From: Anthoceros angustus
Taxonomy: Eukaryota; Streptophyta; Anthocerotopsida; Anthocerotales; Anthocerotaceae
Direction: 5' to 3'
Assembly (NCBI GenBank): GCA_010909165.1
Contig: VJWM01000288.1
Coordinates: forward strand, 1 to 64,000
DNA length: 64,000 nt
A program made the position numbers and the translations under genes. The notes beneath the pieces are model-generated. The model saw only the letters and a program-made list of their open reading frames with translations. It made no database searches and was not told the origin of the DNA. Positions 47,331 to 59,939 of the stretch are shown here, one piece after another; position 1 is the stretch's first letter, and the number at the start of each line of letters is the position of its first letter.

Positions 47331-50300
47331 AGCACATCATCTCGAAACCGATAGTACGGACGAGCATTAAAGATGTGTGATAAGTGACGATCCGGATATG
47401 TAACCGATTGTGAAAGCTCATACGAGGGTTGGGTATTTAACCGGTCGTCAAATGTACAAGGTCCGGTCCACCGGATTGAATGGAAGTGATCCCAATGGAT
47501 GTATGGCCAGCTGCTGGAGCTACTCTCGGATGAGGCCGACACGACAAGTTGGGTGGCGTCGGTTTGATGGCGGGGCAGATATTATTGCGATCTGGGAAGT
47601 GTGAAAGCAGAGACGTGACCGCGGTGATTGAGGCGGGGGTGGAAAGTAGAGGCGTGAAATGAAAGCGTGGAGACCGGACAACGGAACAGGGCAGCCATGA
47701 CTGAGGAGATTGTGGAGGAATCCGGGAAGGAGGAAGGAGGAAGGCGGAAGGCGGAAGGCGGGGGGTGAATTTCGGTGGCCAATGGGAGGCCCAGGCTCGA
47801 GTTGCGAGGTGTGCGCCTGGGATTCCTGTCGGATTCATCTAGCCCTGGCCACCGCCAATCCGTGGCTTGCTACTCAATCCCGGGCCCCAAATATTTAGCG
47901 CTGCCAAGAGGCAAGAGGCAAAGAGGCAAGAGGCAGTGGCACTGGCGGTGGCCGAAAGCTAATTAGCCTTACAAACTCAATGACGCCGCACTAAGCAGTG
48001 GGGCCCACCATCCGCGAACTCGCCCAATACCCCATGTGCCATGCCCCGTACCCATACCCATACCCATGTCCCATGTCCCATGCCCCATTGACTTGTGGAC
48101 ACCGGGAACCGGAGGGCACCGGTCTTGGGCGCGTGCCTACATGGTGGGCTCCACTGCTCAGACTAAGGCAACGTCCGCATTGATCATTGATTTTTGTAAG
48201 GCCTGGCGGTGCCGCTGCCGGACCCCGGGTACGCTACCCTACCCGGCGACCCGGTAACCCGGTGACCCGCCCTGCCCCTGCCCCTGCCCCTGCCCCCGCC
48301 AGTTCCCATTTCCGTGCAGTTGCCTGCGCCGTTTCCCGCGCTGTTGCCGTGCCCGTTGCTTGCTGCGCAAGTACCGCGACAGCTTGCAAGCAGATGCGGT
48401 TGCGCGATCACGGGAACTGCGACACCCCCGCGCGAGGCGACGCGACGCGAGGCGAGGCGAGGCGAGGCGAGTCGTCGTGACCCCATCCGTCTGGCATCGT
48501 GGTCGTGACTCGCATGGCTCATGAGATGCGCACCACCAGCTGGCTCCGCATGGGAGGCCTCATGTTCATCACATTTTGCTCGGGGGAATCTTTAAGCATG
48601 TCGGTCATATTATCATATTATGTCACCTGTTACGTTTAAACTATGTATAAGGATGATTGTGTAGGTCATGGGGTCAAACTTTATGTTTGAAAACAGCTGG
48701 GAAGATGGTGATGGGTGAAGAGGCCGGAAGATGTGATGGGTGCAGACACATTGATGTTGTCCCCCTGTCTGAAAAAGGGGTTTTACTGGGCTCTGAGCGA
48801 GGGAGAGTGCTGGGCGTACTATGGTGATCATGCACATGCCTCTCGCCGGCCGGCTTGTCCTCGAACATTCCAGGCTTGTAGCAGACACACAAGAGTCTTG
48901 GCGGGATCTGAACCTTGCAGGCATGCTTTATGTGGAGAGAAGGTTGTGCACATCCGAGATGCAAGTGGTCCTGCAAATTTGAAAATGCACACATGAGATG
49001 AGCGCGCGGTTGTGTAAGAAGATGGGTGTTAGAGACGTCTAATGATCATATGGTGCGGTTACACATTAAAGGTGAAGCGTTAAAGGACGGTTGGCGCGGA
49101 GTAAGTTGTGAGTGTGCAGGCAGGCAGAGTAGGGTGCAGAAGATTTGAAAAACACCCAATTAGTTATCATGTGATACTTAAATGTGTAAGGTTGCTTTCA
49201 CCAACGGCCGGGATACTTACATGTGTAAGGTTGCTTTCGCCAACGGCCGGGCCAGCTGTGCTTTGCAGCACAACAAGGTGGAGAACGTTAAGCTAAACCT
49301 GACATAACCAACCTCTTTGCAGGTGATGTATGCAGTAATGTAGTAACGTAGTACATGTGTAAGAACACCGACGGCCGCAACTACTTTATGTCAAGCTCCG
49401 AGGTACTGTGCTATTGCTCTGTTTCGTGTTTTATGTCAAGCTCCGAGGTACACTGATTTGTTTCGTGCGAAAGTCTGGCGGTCTTGTGACGGTCCTATGC
49501 GATTCAGAAGATATTATTGTCCTCATAAGAGCACCCAGAGCATGCCATATTCGTATAATGCTCCCATGTAACTCGTGGTACTATAAACACAAGTCATATT
49601 CACACTTACTACTACTACTACTGGGGGGTGTATTGTGTGAGGTTTTGAAATATTTGAAGTGTCCCGAGGAGTGTTGGTGAAGGCAGGCTAGGCCGCGTGT
49701 GAAAAGAGGTGAGGAGGAGCGGTGTGGTGTGTGTGATAAGGAGGCTGCCCATTTGATATGATAGAATAATAATAATATCATAAGCGGGAAGGGGGGCGGT
49801 AGCGCGTCCCAGTGATAACGTGTGGAGCCGTTTGTGGTGTGGCTGCCCTGGGCCACAGGCTACAGGCGACAGGCGACAGGCGACAGGCGACAGGCTGCCC
49901 GATGAACATGTGAAGGCTCGGGCGCCGAGGCGAAGCGAACGGACTCGAATCCATCCATGACTGGGGGCTGCGGGCTGCGGGCTGCGGGCTGCGGACTGCG
50001 GACTGCGGAGCTGCGAAGGTGGAATTGAATTGAATGCGGGATGGGCATGACGAGAAGGATGGGTCCCATGCAGGACACCATGGCGGGGCCAATGGCAGGC
50101 TCGCGCACGACATTTGGGGCCGGGCCGCCGGGGCGCCAGGCCGCCGGGGCCAGGGCCGGGGCCGGTTCCGGGGGCCGGGCCCGGCCGCCTTGCTCTTCCT
50201 TTTCGGAGGGCCCTTGCATGTCCTCCTACTTTTTTTCCCATTCATGGCGGCAGAATTGATTATCAAGCTGTGGGCCGCTGGGCCCCTCGGAAAACAGAGG

Positions 50301-51009
50301 GTTATTTGTGAAGTGATTGTTTCAGTTGCCAAGGCAAATCCAATTCGAAACGGCTCCGTTCCAATCATGTTGCTGGAGCTCCAGAGAATGAAGTGAGAAA
50401 TATAAATGGTGGCAGGTCCGTGAGCTGGTTAACGGCTAGGCTAACCTCAACCAGCAGGGCGGAGGGTGAAAGGAGGATGAAATATCTGGTGGTATTAAGT
50501 TTTTGTCGTTTTATGCTTGAAGGTATGTAGGGTGGGGTGGGGCTGGGCCATGGGATTGTGTGGTAGGGAAGGGGAAGGGGTGGGGGTGAGCTTTTGTACA
50601 GGGAATGGCATGCATGCGAGGAAAAAGGAGGTGGTCCACGTGGCGGCGGCAGTGTGGCAGCGCGCGGCTTCGGAGTTGTCGATATGTCATGTGCCGGTGC
50701 CAGAGGCCCAAGCCTGCATTCGCTTCCATCCCACCATACCTTGCCAACTCTTTCCTTCCAATCCGATCCGGCGGCCCGGGTCGAGGCTCGGTCCGAGCCC
50801 CTTGAACGCCGGGTCCCGGTCCCGGGCCCGATCAGGGCCGGCAGTATAGCCAGGTTTTTGTTTTTGGATAGATGCAGTTTTTGGAGCGTAGCTGCCCCAC
50901 TGTTTGTTCTTGTTGACTCACGTCATCCGCTGCCGAAGGCTGACGCTGAGCCGGACTGCCGCTTCCTGCTCCTGGGGCTGCTGGGAGGGGCTGGCCAGGG
51001 CCCAGGGCT

Positions 51010-51048
51010 CAGAGCCCAGAGCCCAGAGCCCAGAGCCCAGAGCCCAGA
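51010..51048. repeat. 7-bp tandem repeat (GAGCCCA)n
   Basis: GAGCCCA is repeated about five times without interruption. It is followed directly by an AAGGAG-type purine run (51,048-51,080). Confidence 0.85.
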
Positions 51049-51162
51049 AGAAGGAAGGAGAAGGAGAAGGAGAAGGGGTGGTGCAGTCTGGTTTCGTTTT
51101 TGCTGTGGGGTGGAAAATGTATCTTGTGGCGCAAGCAAACAAAAGCAGGGCACTTGGCTCAG

Positions 51163-51208
51163 TTGGGTTGGGTTGGGTTGGGTTGGGTTGGGTTGGGTTG
51201 GGTTGGGT
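51163..51208. repeat. 5-bp tandem repeat (TTGGG)n, G-quadruplex-prone
   Basis: About nine perfect TTGGG units lie on the plus strand. The array resembles a telomeric array but differs from the plant TTTAGGG unit. The evenly spaced GGG runs could fold into a G-quadruplex. Confidence 0.85.
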
Positions 51209-51825
51209 GCTTTGCTTCGTTTCCTTGGGAACGGGGGTGTTGAGGGGCGGTGAGGACTGAGGACTGAGGACTGAGGGGTGAGGCCCTCCCAGGCCCTGGT
51301 TCATTCCTTCAATCACTACACATACATGTTCCGGAGGCAACGTGGTGGGTGGCAGGGCAAATGGACAGGGGCATGAACAGTGGCGCAGGCCCCGTGCCGC
51401 AGGGCCAGGCCAGGCCCCCTTGTTAACCTTATACTCACTTGCTAGGCCCTGGGATCGGAATAAAAAAATGGCAAGGGTCGGCCAGGCGTGTGTACGAGTG
51501 TGTGATGCCATCACATCGCATCACAAGCTGCAAAATTAGCTGCAGGGTGGTGGCAGCACAGCAGAGCCCGCCCAAGTGTGCGATGTGCGATGGGGTCCTG
51601 GCCCCCGGCCCTCGCCCCGCACATTATCCTGATCGAAGCGCTGCTGCGGCGCGTGTGGACGCCACGCTCACCGCGCGCCACAGGGCTGGAGATAACAACC
51701 GGAGGGTGGAGGGTCGGCGTGTGGCGTGGGGCCGAGCCGCCGTAGGCTAGGGCCTTGAGCTTCCCACGCGTCCCATTGGGCCGCCCCACCAGGCCCCCAG
51801 CCACACCCCCTACTGGGTTTCACGT

Positions 51826-51890
51826 CCGGGTCCGGGTGCGGGTGCGGGTCCGGGTCCGGGTGCGGGTCCGGGTCCGGGTCCGGGTCCGGA
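51826..51890. repeat. 6-bp tandem repeat (GGGTSC)n
   Basis: Roughly ten GGGTCC/GGGTGC units alternate over about 65 bp. GGG spacing again favours G-quadruplex formation on the plus strand. Confidence 0.85.
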
Positions 51891-54800
51891 GAAGAAAAAG
51901 AGAAGGAGATGCACTTTTGACATGCCATGCCTATCCGTTCCCCAAGGGACGCCGCCCCCTACAGTCTAGCCACACCGATGTTAAATGTTGCCTGCTCTGC
52001 TTTCTGCTTTTCGGCTGCGAGAGCAGCCCAGGGGAGAGAGACAGGCGCAGTGCAGCACAGCGCGGCGCGGCTCGGCTCGGCTCGGCTCGGCTCGGGGCCC
52101 CAAAATTCCATGCTCCGGCACCTGCCCTTCAACTTGGGCGCTTTGCTGTTTAGGGAAGAAACGTTGAAGATACTTTGGCGAGCAGGAACGGCGCCCAGCG
52201 TGCGCTATATTAAGGGAGGGCAAGAAAACAAATGGAACAAGAAACATTTACATTCACATTCACATATCTACACGGCATGACATGGCATGGCACTATGTCC
52301 CAGCGGCGGCCGGCGCCATGGCACCACCACCGCATGATTACGCGGCAACCGGCAACCGGCCACCGGCCACCGGATACCCGGATACCCGGATACCCGAATC
52401 GCTCCTCCATCATTTACACTCATGCTAAGCGACCCGCATGGGCTGCCTCAGCCTTAAACTGGATGTTATGCGCATTGATTGGCGGCAGTTTTGGGGCCAT
52501 CAGTATTGGAGCCCGGTCATTGGCTGCCTTCTATTCTTGGCCCACGGCTTGCCATGTGCAGCGACGCAGGATGCGGCTTGCGGCCTGCGGCCTGCGGCCC
52601 CGCGCGCATTTAGCACCACCGCCCCTCCCCACACACACACACACAAGAAGTAAGAGAGAGAGAGAAAAAAAAATATCTGGGATTTCTCGGGCACCTGCGG
52701 CTGCGTGCGCGGCGACGGGTGGCTGCCGCTGCCGCAGTTGCAGCTGCAGCTGCAGCAGTCTCTTTTTCAAGCAGATTGGGGAGGGATCTGGCCAGCGGTC
52801 TGTCTGTCGGCCCGATTTGGCCGCGTCCCCAACAAGGACTCGGACTCGGACTCGGACTCCGACTCCGACTCCAACTCCAACTCCAACTCCGAGTGCTTGC
52901 AGCTACGGCTGTGCGCTGTAATTGTAAGTGGCTTCACGTTGAGGCCTTCATTAATTTTGGGGAGCCCGGCTACCGGGACCCCTCGCTTCGGCTTCGCTGG
53001 TAATCAAGGCCCCTGAGAGGGGCCTGAACCAGGATACCCACCTTAATTACGATTCATGGGGCTGAGCAGCCGGTTCAACGTAATTGAACCACCACGACCA
53101 CGACCACGACCACGACGAATGTGGTGGGTGTCAGGGAATGTGTGTGGGGATCCGTGCGCTGTAGGACCCCGGGCCCTGATGACACCACTTCTCTCACACC
53201 ATCACACATCCATTGCCAGTGTCCAGTGTCCAGTGTCCAGTATGCAGAGTGCAGAGTGCAGGGCGCAGGGCGCAGAGCGCAGAGCAGTTGTGTGAGCTGG
53301 TGGACTGATGACCCCGCACAATTAGACCCCGGCGTAAAACCCCGGGCCGCATAGCCGGAAGTCGGGAGCGGGAGTAGCGGGGGAGCGTCGCTCTCAAGCG
53401 AAAACCCCACTAGACTACTCCCTCATCACACGCACCGCCTGCTGCTCCTGCTCCTGCTGCTGCTGCTACTACCGCAGGCCGCAGTGTGCAGTGTCCGGTG
53501 TGTCCAGTGCGTCCAGTGGGCACTGGGCACTGGGCAGTGAGCAGTGGGCAGTGGGCAGTTGGCAGTGTGCAGACTTCTCCTCCTCACTAATAACGCGTGT
53601 TGTCAGCCAGCATGCGACAAAAGGGCCTCCATTTAAAAGCCCTGCCAGACCTCCACCGCACTGCTCATTTTCCTCTCTACTCTCTCATGGCAGCGCCACG
53701 GCTCGCCGCGCGCTACGGACACACCCCACCTTCTGCGCTGCTTCGCCCGCGCCCCCTTTCCTCTGCTTTTTTGGGGCTGATTGCACGCCTTCAAGCCCAC
53801 CTAGCAGGGGCCACCAGGCAGGGACGCAACATCTGCTGCCACTGGCGGGATCCAAAGCCATCGCTAGCCTAGCGTAGGCTGTAGCTACCGGGCTACCGCT
53901 CTCGCAGCAGCGCCAGCATACAGTGAAATCGCGCACCGACCGGACCGTCACTTCACACCCGCGCCTTGTGCGCACCCGGATTTTCATGTTACATGTCGGG
54001 ATTTTCATGCCACACCGCAAATTGCTACCTAGATACATGCCTTAGAGCATGACATTAACATCGGATCCTGACTTCCCTCTCATCACTCTGCCTGCCCCCG
54101 GCCCCCGGGCCCCAGCAAGCCGGCCTTCCGCAGGCAGCCTTGGGCCAGGGCCAGGGCGAGGGCCAGGGCCAGGGCCAGGGCCAGGGCCAGGGCGACCCTT
54201 CCGCCTTAATTAAGGGTGCGTCACCACCCTATTAATCACCCACCACTCCAGTCCTTGTGCTCATATCAGATCTCCGTCGCTGCCGCTGCCGCTGCCGCAT
54301 CCGCTGCCGCAGCCGCAGCCGCAGCCGCTGCCGCTGCCGCTGCCACTGCCGCTCCGAGCGCGGCGATCCGTCTTACCATGGCAAACGGCACTACTTCATT
54401 AGCCACCGGTCCGCCGCTGGCTCGGCTCAAGAGGGGAGGGGCTCGGCTCGGCTCGGCTCCACCTTCCGCTCCGGGCTCCGGGCTCCGGGCTCATGGCTCA
54501 TGGCTCATGGCTCATGGACCGCGTGCCAACTGGGCCCGGGCTTCTGCCCGCCCACCCATCTTCGCCGTCTTTAAGGATCTCGTAAATCACGTCGGCGGAC
54601 AAGGCGCTACGTGTGTGCCAGCGGCCAGCTCAGGCCAACAACAGATATCAACTTCCACATCTCATCGTCTTTATTCAATGTGCAATTGCCCCCACCACAG
54701 AGCCCCAATTCACCCAGGAGTTTTTGCAACACCGCAGGCTGCAGGCATCAGGCATCAGGCAGCTGACCAACCGGCCTCGCTCCATTGGCCGGGCCCGGCC

Positions 54801-55340
54801 TCGCTCCTTTGGAGCTTGCCCCTGCGCCAGATACCATGCCGTTCCGCGGTGTTGGGCATTCCGCCCAAAGCATCTGCTCGATTTCTACGCGCGACACAAA
54901 ATGCCGTCTATTCTCTTCTCTTCTGTCCTAGAGATCCGCCGTCTCAAAAAAGTCAACACCAGGGACCAATGGATCACTGTTCCTTTACCCCCGGTCCCCA
55001 CCTCTTTAGCCCGCCCTGCACAAGCACAAAGGAAAACATTCCATCAATGTGCTCAGGTCACTCACAAACAAATGGCCGGCCCTGCCACAAAATCTCCTCG
55101 GGTCTCAAACTTTATTATTGCACAACCACGTCACGTCTGCAACCATGCCCCTCCTAACACTTCCGCTACCAGACACTAAACTTCCGAACGCGTCAAACAA
55201 TAGCGGAACGTGCTAAGACTTGACCAACAATGCACTCTAACCCGAGGTGGGTTCCACATGGCGGGATGGTGGGTGGGTTGAGAGGACAGGGAGAGGAAGA
55301 GGATGTGGAAGTTGAAGCGAAAGTGGGGGGAGGGGAGGCT

Positions 55341-58300
55341 TTACAATTTCGACGACGCAGGGGTGGACAGTTTCAGGTGCAGGTCTTGAGCAACAGCATC
55401 GATGAATTCTTCCGTGTTCAGGTACTGGTCTCGTGTAGCCCTGCCAAAAGTAGCCGCAATTAATAAAATGATTGCCACCTCGTAATCAGCATCCACAAAC
55501 ACCTCATTTCATACCACACAAACCACAACACACAACTCAGACTTCTCTTACTTGGGGCCGAAGACAAGAAGTGCCAGATCCTTCGTGAACTTGCCACTTT
55601 CCACGGTTTCGACACAAGCAGCCTCCAATTTCTCCGCAAAATCCACCAGCTCAGCGTTCTCGTCCAATTTTCCTCTGCCCAAAGGTAACCAAACCACCAC
55701 AACCTCAAAATCAGCACCGGCATAACCTCCTACAACAATGCTACAAAAACCGCAGCAAAACTTTCTAGACATGTAACATGTTACCTGTGGGCAAGACCAC
55801 GAGTCCAAGCAAAGATCGATGCAATACTGTTTGTGCTGGTCTCCCCACCCTTCTGGTGGACTCTGTAGTGGCGAGTGACTGTGCCATGGGCGGCCTCAGC
55901 CTCAATAGTCTTCCCATCAGGACAAACCTGCATTTGGTATACACATATCAGATATCTCTGTTAGGGACAGCACCTCAATTGCCAGATTCCCAGCTTACTC
56001 GGGGCAACACTCCACAACAAGGGTTTACCAGAACAGATGTCATCAAGCCCAGAGAGCCAAACCCTGCAAGACGGGTCCAATCCCTACATCAGTACCAGAC
56101 AAAAAAACTATGGGCACACCAGCCAAACAGTCCACTATATGGTGGCACCAACCTTGCGCAAGCATGTCACTTTGCACATCACCATCGTAATTTTTGCACG
56201 CCCACACATACGCTCCCTCACTCTTCAGGGCATATGCCACCATATCGTCAATAAGTCTGTGCTCATACCTGCATACAGAGGCGAATCCCCATCAGAATGA
56301 AACAAAATCCGACAGAATGCTTAACAAAGTTGAGCCGCCACCTCACCAAATTCCAGCCTTCTTGTACTTATCAGCCCACTTCTCCTTGTAGACCTCTTGA
56401 AAGATGTCTTTGAACCTGTCCAAGATTAGTTACAATGACATTAGCCATGTCACCTGCCTGAATGCATCCCGCGCTCTGTTGCAGCACCACCGCTTCCTGA
56501 AAGTGGAGACCTCTGAGCTCTAAGGTATGATTCCAAAAGAAGCCGTTGTATGTAGTAGATTACCTTCCATCATACTTCTTCAAGATTGTGTTCTTTGTGC
56601 TGAGATACAGAGGCCACTTCTTTTCATACGCCATTGTCATCGATGATTCGGCAAAAGCACGAATTGACTGAATCATCACAACATCCGTCACCACTGATGT
56701 CCTGCTTTGACTGAGGTACGAAATGCACATCAGAGACGACGTCCCTACCTCATCAGTGTTGTACATAGCAAGGGCAACACCACCCTCGCCCTCAAAGTCA
56801 TACACATCAAGTTCTGTTGGCTCTCCATTTGCAGGGACTGCAAGTATGAAAGAGAAACATGTGCACAAGTTATTTCAACCGAAGGCATTTCCCTACCGTT
56901 ATCTATGGACTAATGTGGTCAGACAGCAGAAACAAAACTAATTAAGTACCTCACAAATTACTCACCAAAGACGAGCTTCAGTTTTCCAGGACCCTTGGCA
57001 ACATAGTCAGTGGCACGGTACTGGTCACCAAACGCATGCCTGCCGATGCAGATTGGGTGTTTCCAACCTGAAAGAGAAGCAAGAATGTCATTGCATCCCG
57101 TGCCAGGCCAACCGCCAGCCCCAAATACCTGTGCCTTTGGGACACTCCCTTGAAACATGTACTTACTTGGGACGAGTTTCGGGATGTTATTGCACAAGAT
57201 GGGCTCCCGGAAGACAGTACCTGCATTAGTATATCTCACAACTTACTTGCAAGCTCTTTACAGAGTGAGCTCTTGTTCATGATAAAAGAAACACATGCAA
57301 ATGAAAAGCTTACCATTCAGAACGTTTCTGATGGTTCCATTAGGACTCTTCCACATGGCCTTCAGCCCATATTCCTTCACGCGAGCCTCATCTGCACAGC
57401 TCAAAAGATGTACCAATTAGGCACTTACAATCAAGAATAGCAATTCATGTTTTTTCACTGTCTAATGCATATATCAAGGGCAATCTATAGGAAGTAGAGG
57501 TTCAGACTATGGGCTTATTAAAGCTGCAGGCCAACCCAACCTAAGAGAAGGGAAAGACAAATCCATGAAACAGACAAGGTACGAACTTGCAAAGGGTGGG
57601 GAACCCAGGGCTAATAGTTCAAAGGCTCCATGAGACGCATACCTGGGGTGATTGTTGCACATTTGACTGCTACATTGTACCTGAAGAGTTCGTGACCTAT
57701 GAGTCGCAATACTGCTTAACAGATGCGGTAGGCGATAGTAGACGACAAATAAGAAATAAACAACGTAAGCCAAATGGAAACAAAAACAATCAGCCATACT
57801 TGAGAGTGGCTTCGGCGCTCTCAACAGTCACTTTATCGTCAGTCGCATCCCGATGCTCGATCCCCAGGTCGAAATACTTGATATCCAAGTCCAGAAATGG
57901 GAAGATGAGCTGTCAAGGAGACGGTACGTTAGAGTGCTGAAAAGGCTAGAAATCCTAGTTCAGCATGGCCACTGGCAAAGGCCAATCTAAGTGGAACTGA
58001 CAAGCAGACAAAAAAAGTGGAGCACGCATACTTTGTCCTTGATCATTTGCCAGATGATTCTCGTCATCTCATCCCCTGCAGACATGGAAAGGAGACAAGT
58101 TAGAGGCCGGGACGAGGGATACAGAGACTCACAACCGCAGGGGAACGGGAAGCTTCCAGCTCGAGATGGCCTAGGTTTTTTCACTCCTGTGGAATAAGGT
58201 CGGAAATGCAGTGCAGGTTCTTCTGAAGCAAACTGAGATCACAAGCAGTCTGCGACAATTTCATCTCGGACCAGTTTCCAAGACATTGCAAATCTCTCGG

Positions 58301-58859
58301 CACAGAAGGAAAAATTCCATGTTGAGAACGGCTGTACGTCATGGAGAAGGGCAAACAACAGCGTTCCGTCCAGCATGCATGCATCCCATCATGGACCATA
58401 GGAACTTGTCATTCACTTGGAGGACTGCCCGATTTATGTTTGCACCAAGAGCAGGAAGGAGAGGATGTCTGGAGACCGGAGGCGCCAAAAAAACGCCCAA
58501 TTCACAACGCCCATGAGCCGTGAGCTCAATCCCAGCTGAATCGGAAACATACCATCCATCTCGACGATGGGGTTCTCCACCTTGATCTTGTCGAACGCCA
58601 TAGCCGCAGACCGGGGTGCAGTTGTATGGAAAAAGGCGCTCCCAGACCCAGCCAGCAGCACAGATCTCCTGGTGGCCTTCACCAGCAGCACACCCGACGA
58701 CTGCCCCGAGCAGGCGGCGAGGACCGCGGCAGAGCAGGCCACAAGCGTACGGCTGCACCCGGGCACGGAGCGCGGGAGAGGGCGTACGACAACAGAGAGC
58801 CTGAGCCTGTGCGAGGCGGATGCTGCAGAGACGCGGAGGGCCTGCGCGGCAATAAGCAT
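55341..58859 (-). CDS. ICDH: NADP-dependent isocitrate dehydrogenase with organelle presequence
   Basis: It oxidises isocitrate to 2-oxoglutarate and makes NADPH. About fourteen exons with GT-AG borders carry the dimeric eukaryotic NADP-IDH sequence. Landmarks are [124 protein letters not shown] and [20 protein letters not shown]. The substrate-binding Ser/Asn/Arg residues, metal-binding Asp residues and NADP loop are all intact. The final exon ends [11 protein letters not shown]-stop at 55,341. The 86 residues before Met87 (58,601) are Arg/Ser/Ala-rich without acidic residues, as in mitochondrial or plastid presequences. Met87 is where cytosolic forms start. Confidence 0.93.
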
Positions 58860-59939
58860 GGCAGCCTGATGAGAGAGAGGGGGAAGGACGTCGAGCCACG
58901 GTCGACCGCTGCCTGTGCACTACCTCACGCTGGACCCTGTCTCACCCCGATCGTCATCCTGATCCGGAGGGCGTCTCTATGCTAATACCCACAACCGCGC
59001 CCATGCCCTGGCTGCGTGTATGTGTGCGTGTGCGTGTGCGCAAAGCCAAGAGTGAAGCGGCCATCGTCCCCTCAGACGCAAGCTCTTGCTAAAATATCTG
59101 CCTCCGTTTTCCTTCCAGCTTACAGTCATCGTACAGTTCCCGATGCTTGGAGCGCGATACGTAATTCAGGCTGGCCTGAATCTCTGTGTTTCTCTTTGTG
59201 CCCACTTTTCCCAACATCCCTGCCCCGATGCCATGTGCCCCGAAACCCACAGCGGCATGTACCTTGACTTGCCATGCAATCGAGGCGGTCACATGCCATG
59301 CCAGGCCCGGCCTCTGCAGTAGATAGTTCTCATCACTGCACTGCAGCAGTGCAGCGGTGGTGGTTGTAGTACCACTGCTGGCAGTGCCAGAATATCCTAT
59401 CCTGCTGTCACGATATTTGACGTGCGCTACAGAGCGGGGCCCGGCTCCGAGCTCCGGCTCTCCCCCAGCCCAGCCACCTAGGTGGCCTGCAAGATCTTTT
59501 TCTGGCCTCTGGAGTGGCCGCCTTGGAATCCTGCCACCCGCTCATCACAGGAAGCAGCCTCCTTGTCTTCCTGCAGCTTTCTACTCTTCCGCTCGGGTCC
59601 CCTTGCGCGCCACACTGTCGAAGCGGGCACTGTGGGGTCTTGTGTTCCAGCCGCCATGGCTGTTCACGGGTGGTGGCCGGACGTGGTCGCGACCGATCCC
59701 GCATTCCTCGCCTGCCCCCGCTCTCGCACGCCCAGGGAAAGAAGAGGGCGGTGCGTGAAGAAGCCGCATGCCGAGCCGGGACCGGGCGGAACATGGGAGA
59801 TTTCCGGAAGCATCGCGGATGGCTCTTTTTTTGGAAGTGAGGGCGAGGGCGAGGGCGAGGAGGAATTCCGGATGAGGATCGGGTAGGCGAAGGAAGGAAG
59901 GGGGGAGAGATCGGGATTTGCATCTGTGTTGTTGTTGCG
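58860..59939. promoter_or_regulatory. Shared divergent upstream region of ICDH and SEC6
   Basis: About 1.08 kb separates the two divergent start codons and must contain both promoters and 5' leaders. It is GC-rich with a GTGTGCGTGTGCG run at 59,020-59,040 and a CTGCAGCAGTGCAGC palindromic patch at 59,338-59,355. I see no confident TATA box for either gene. Confidence 0.5.

Larger units (their letters stand above)
47331..55340. other. 8-kb spacer dense in unrelated GC-rich microrepeats, no supported gene
   Basis: No coding sequence is convincing, although many overlapping short ORFs exist because of high GC. Runs include GAGGCAA (~47,905-47,935), CCCATA (48,045-48,068), CCTGCC (~48,270-48,298), GAGGC (48,433-48,470), GACAGGC (49,862-49,893), GGGCTGC (~49,966-50,000), GGATACCC (52,372-52,395), GGACTC (52,840-52,888), GTCCAGT (53,217-53,240), AGGGCC (54,140-54,190) and GCTGCC (54,283-54,352). 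A CAAAGGT-type 3' region of the isocitrate dehydrogenase gene is expected at the right end. Confidence 0.5.

Noticed and set aside
47331-54352. CRISPR-like array among the GC-rich repeats
   Set aside because: Units are head-to-tail microsatellites of 5-8 bp with no spacers, in a plant nuclear context with no Cas genes.
54216-55157. 313-codon plus-strand ORF
   Set aside because: It starts in a GCTGCC microsatellite that yields a long alanine run, then shows no domain or codon pattern of a gene.
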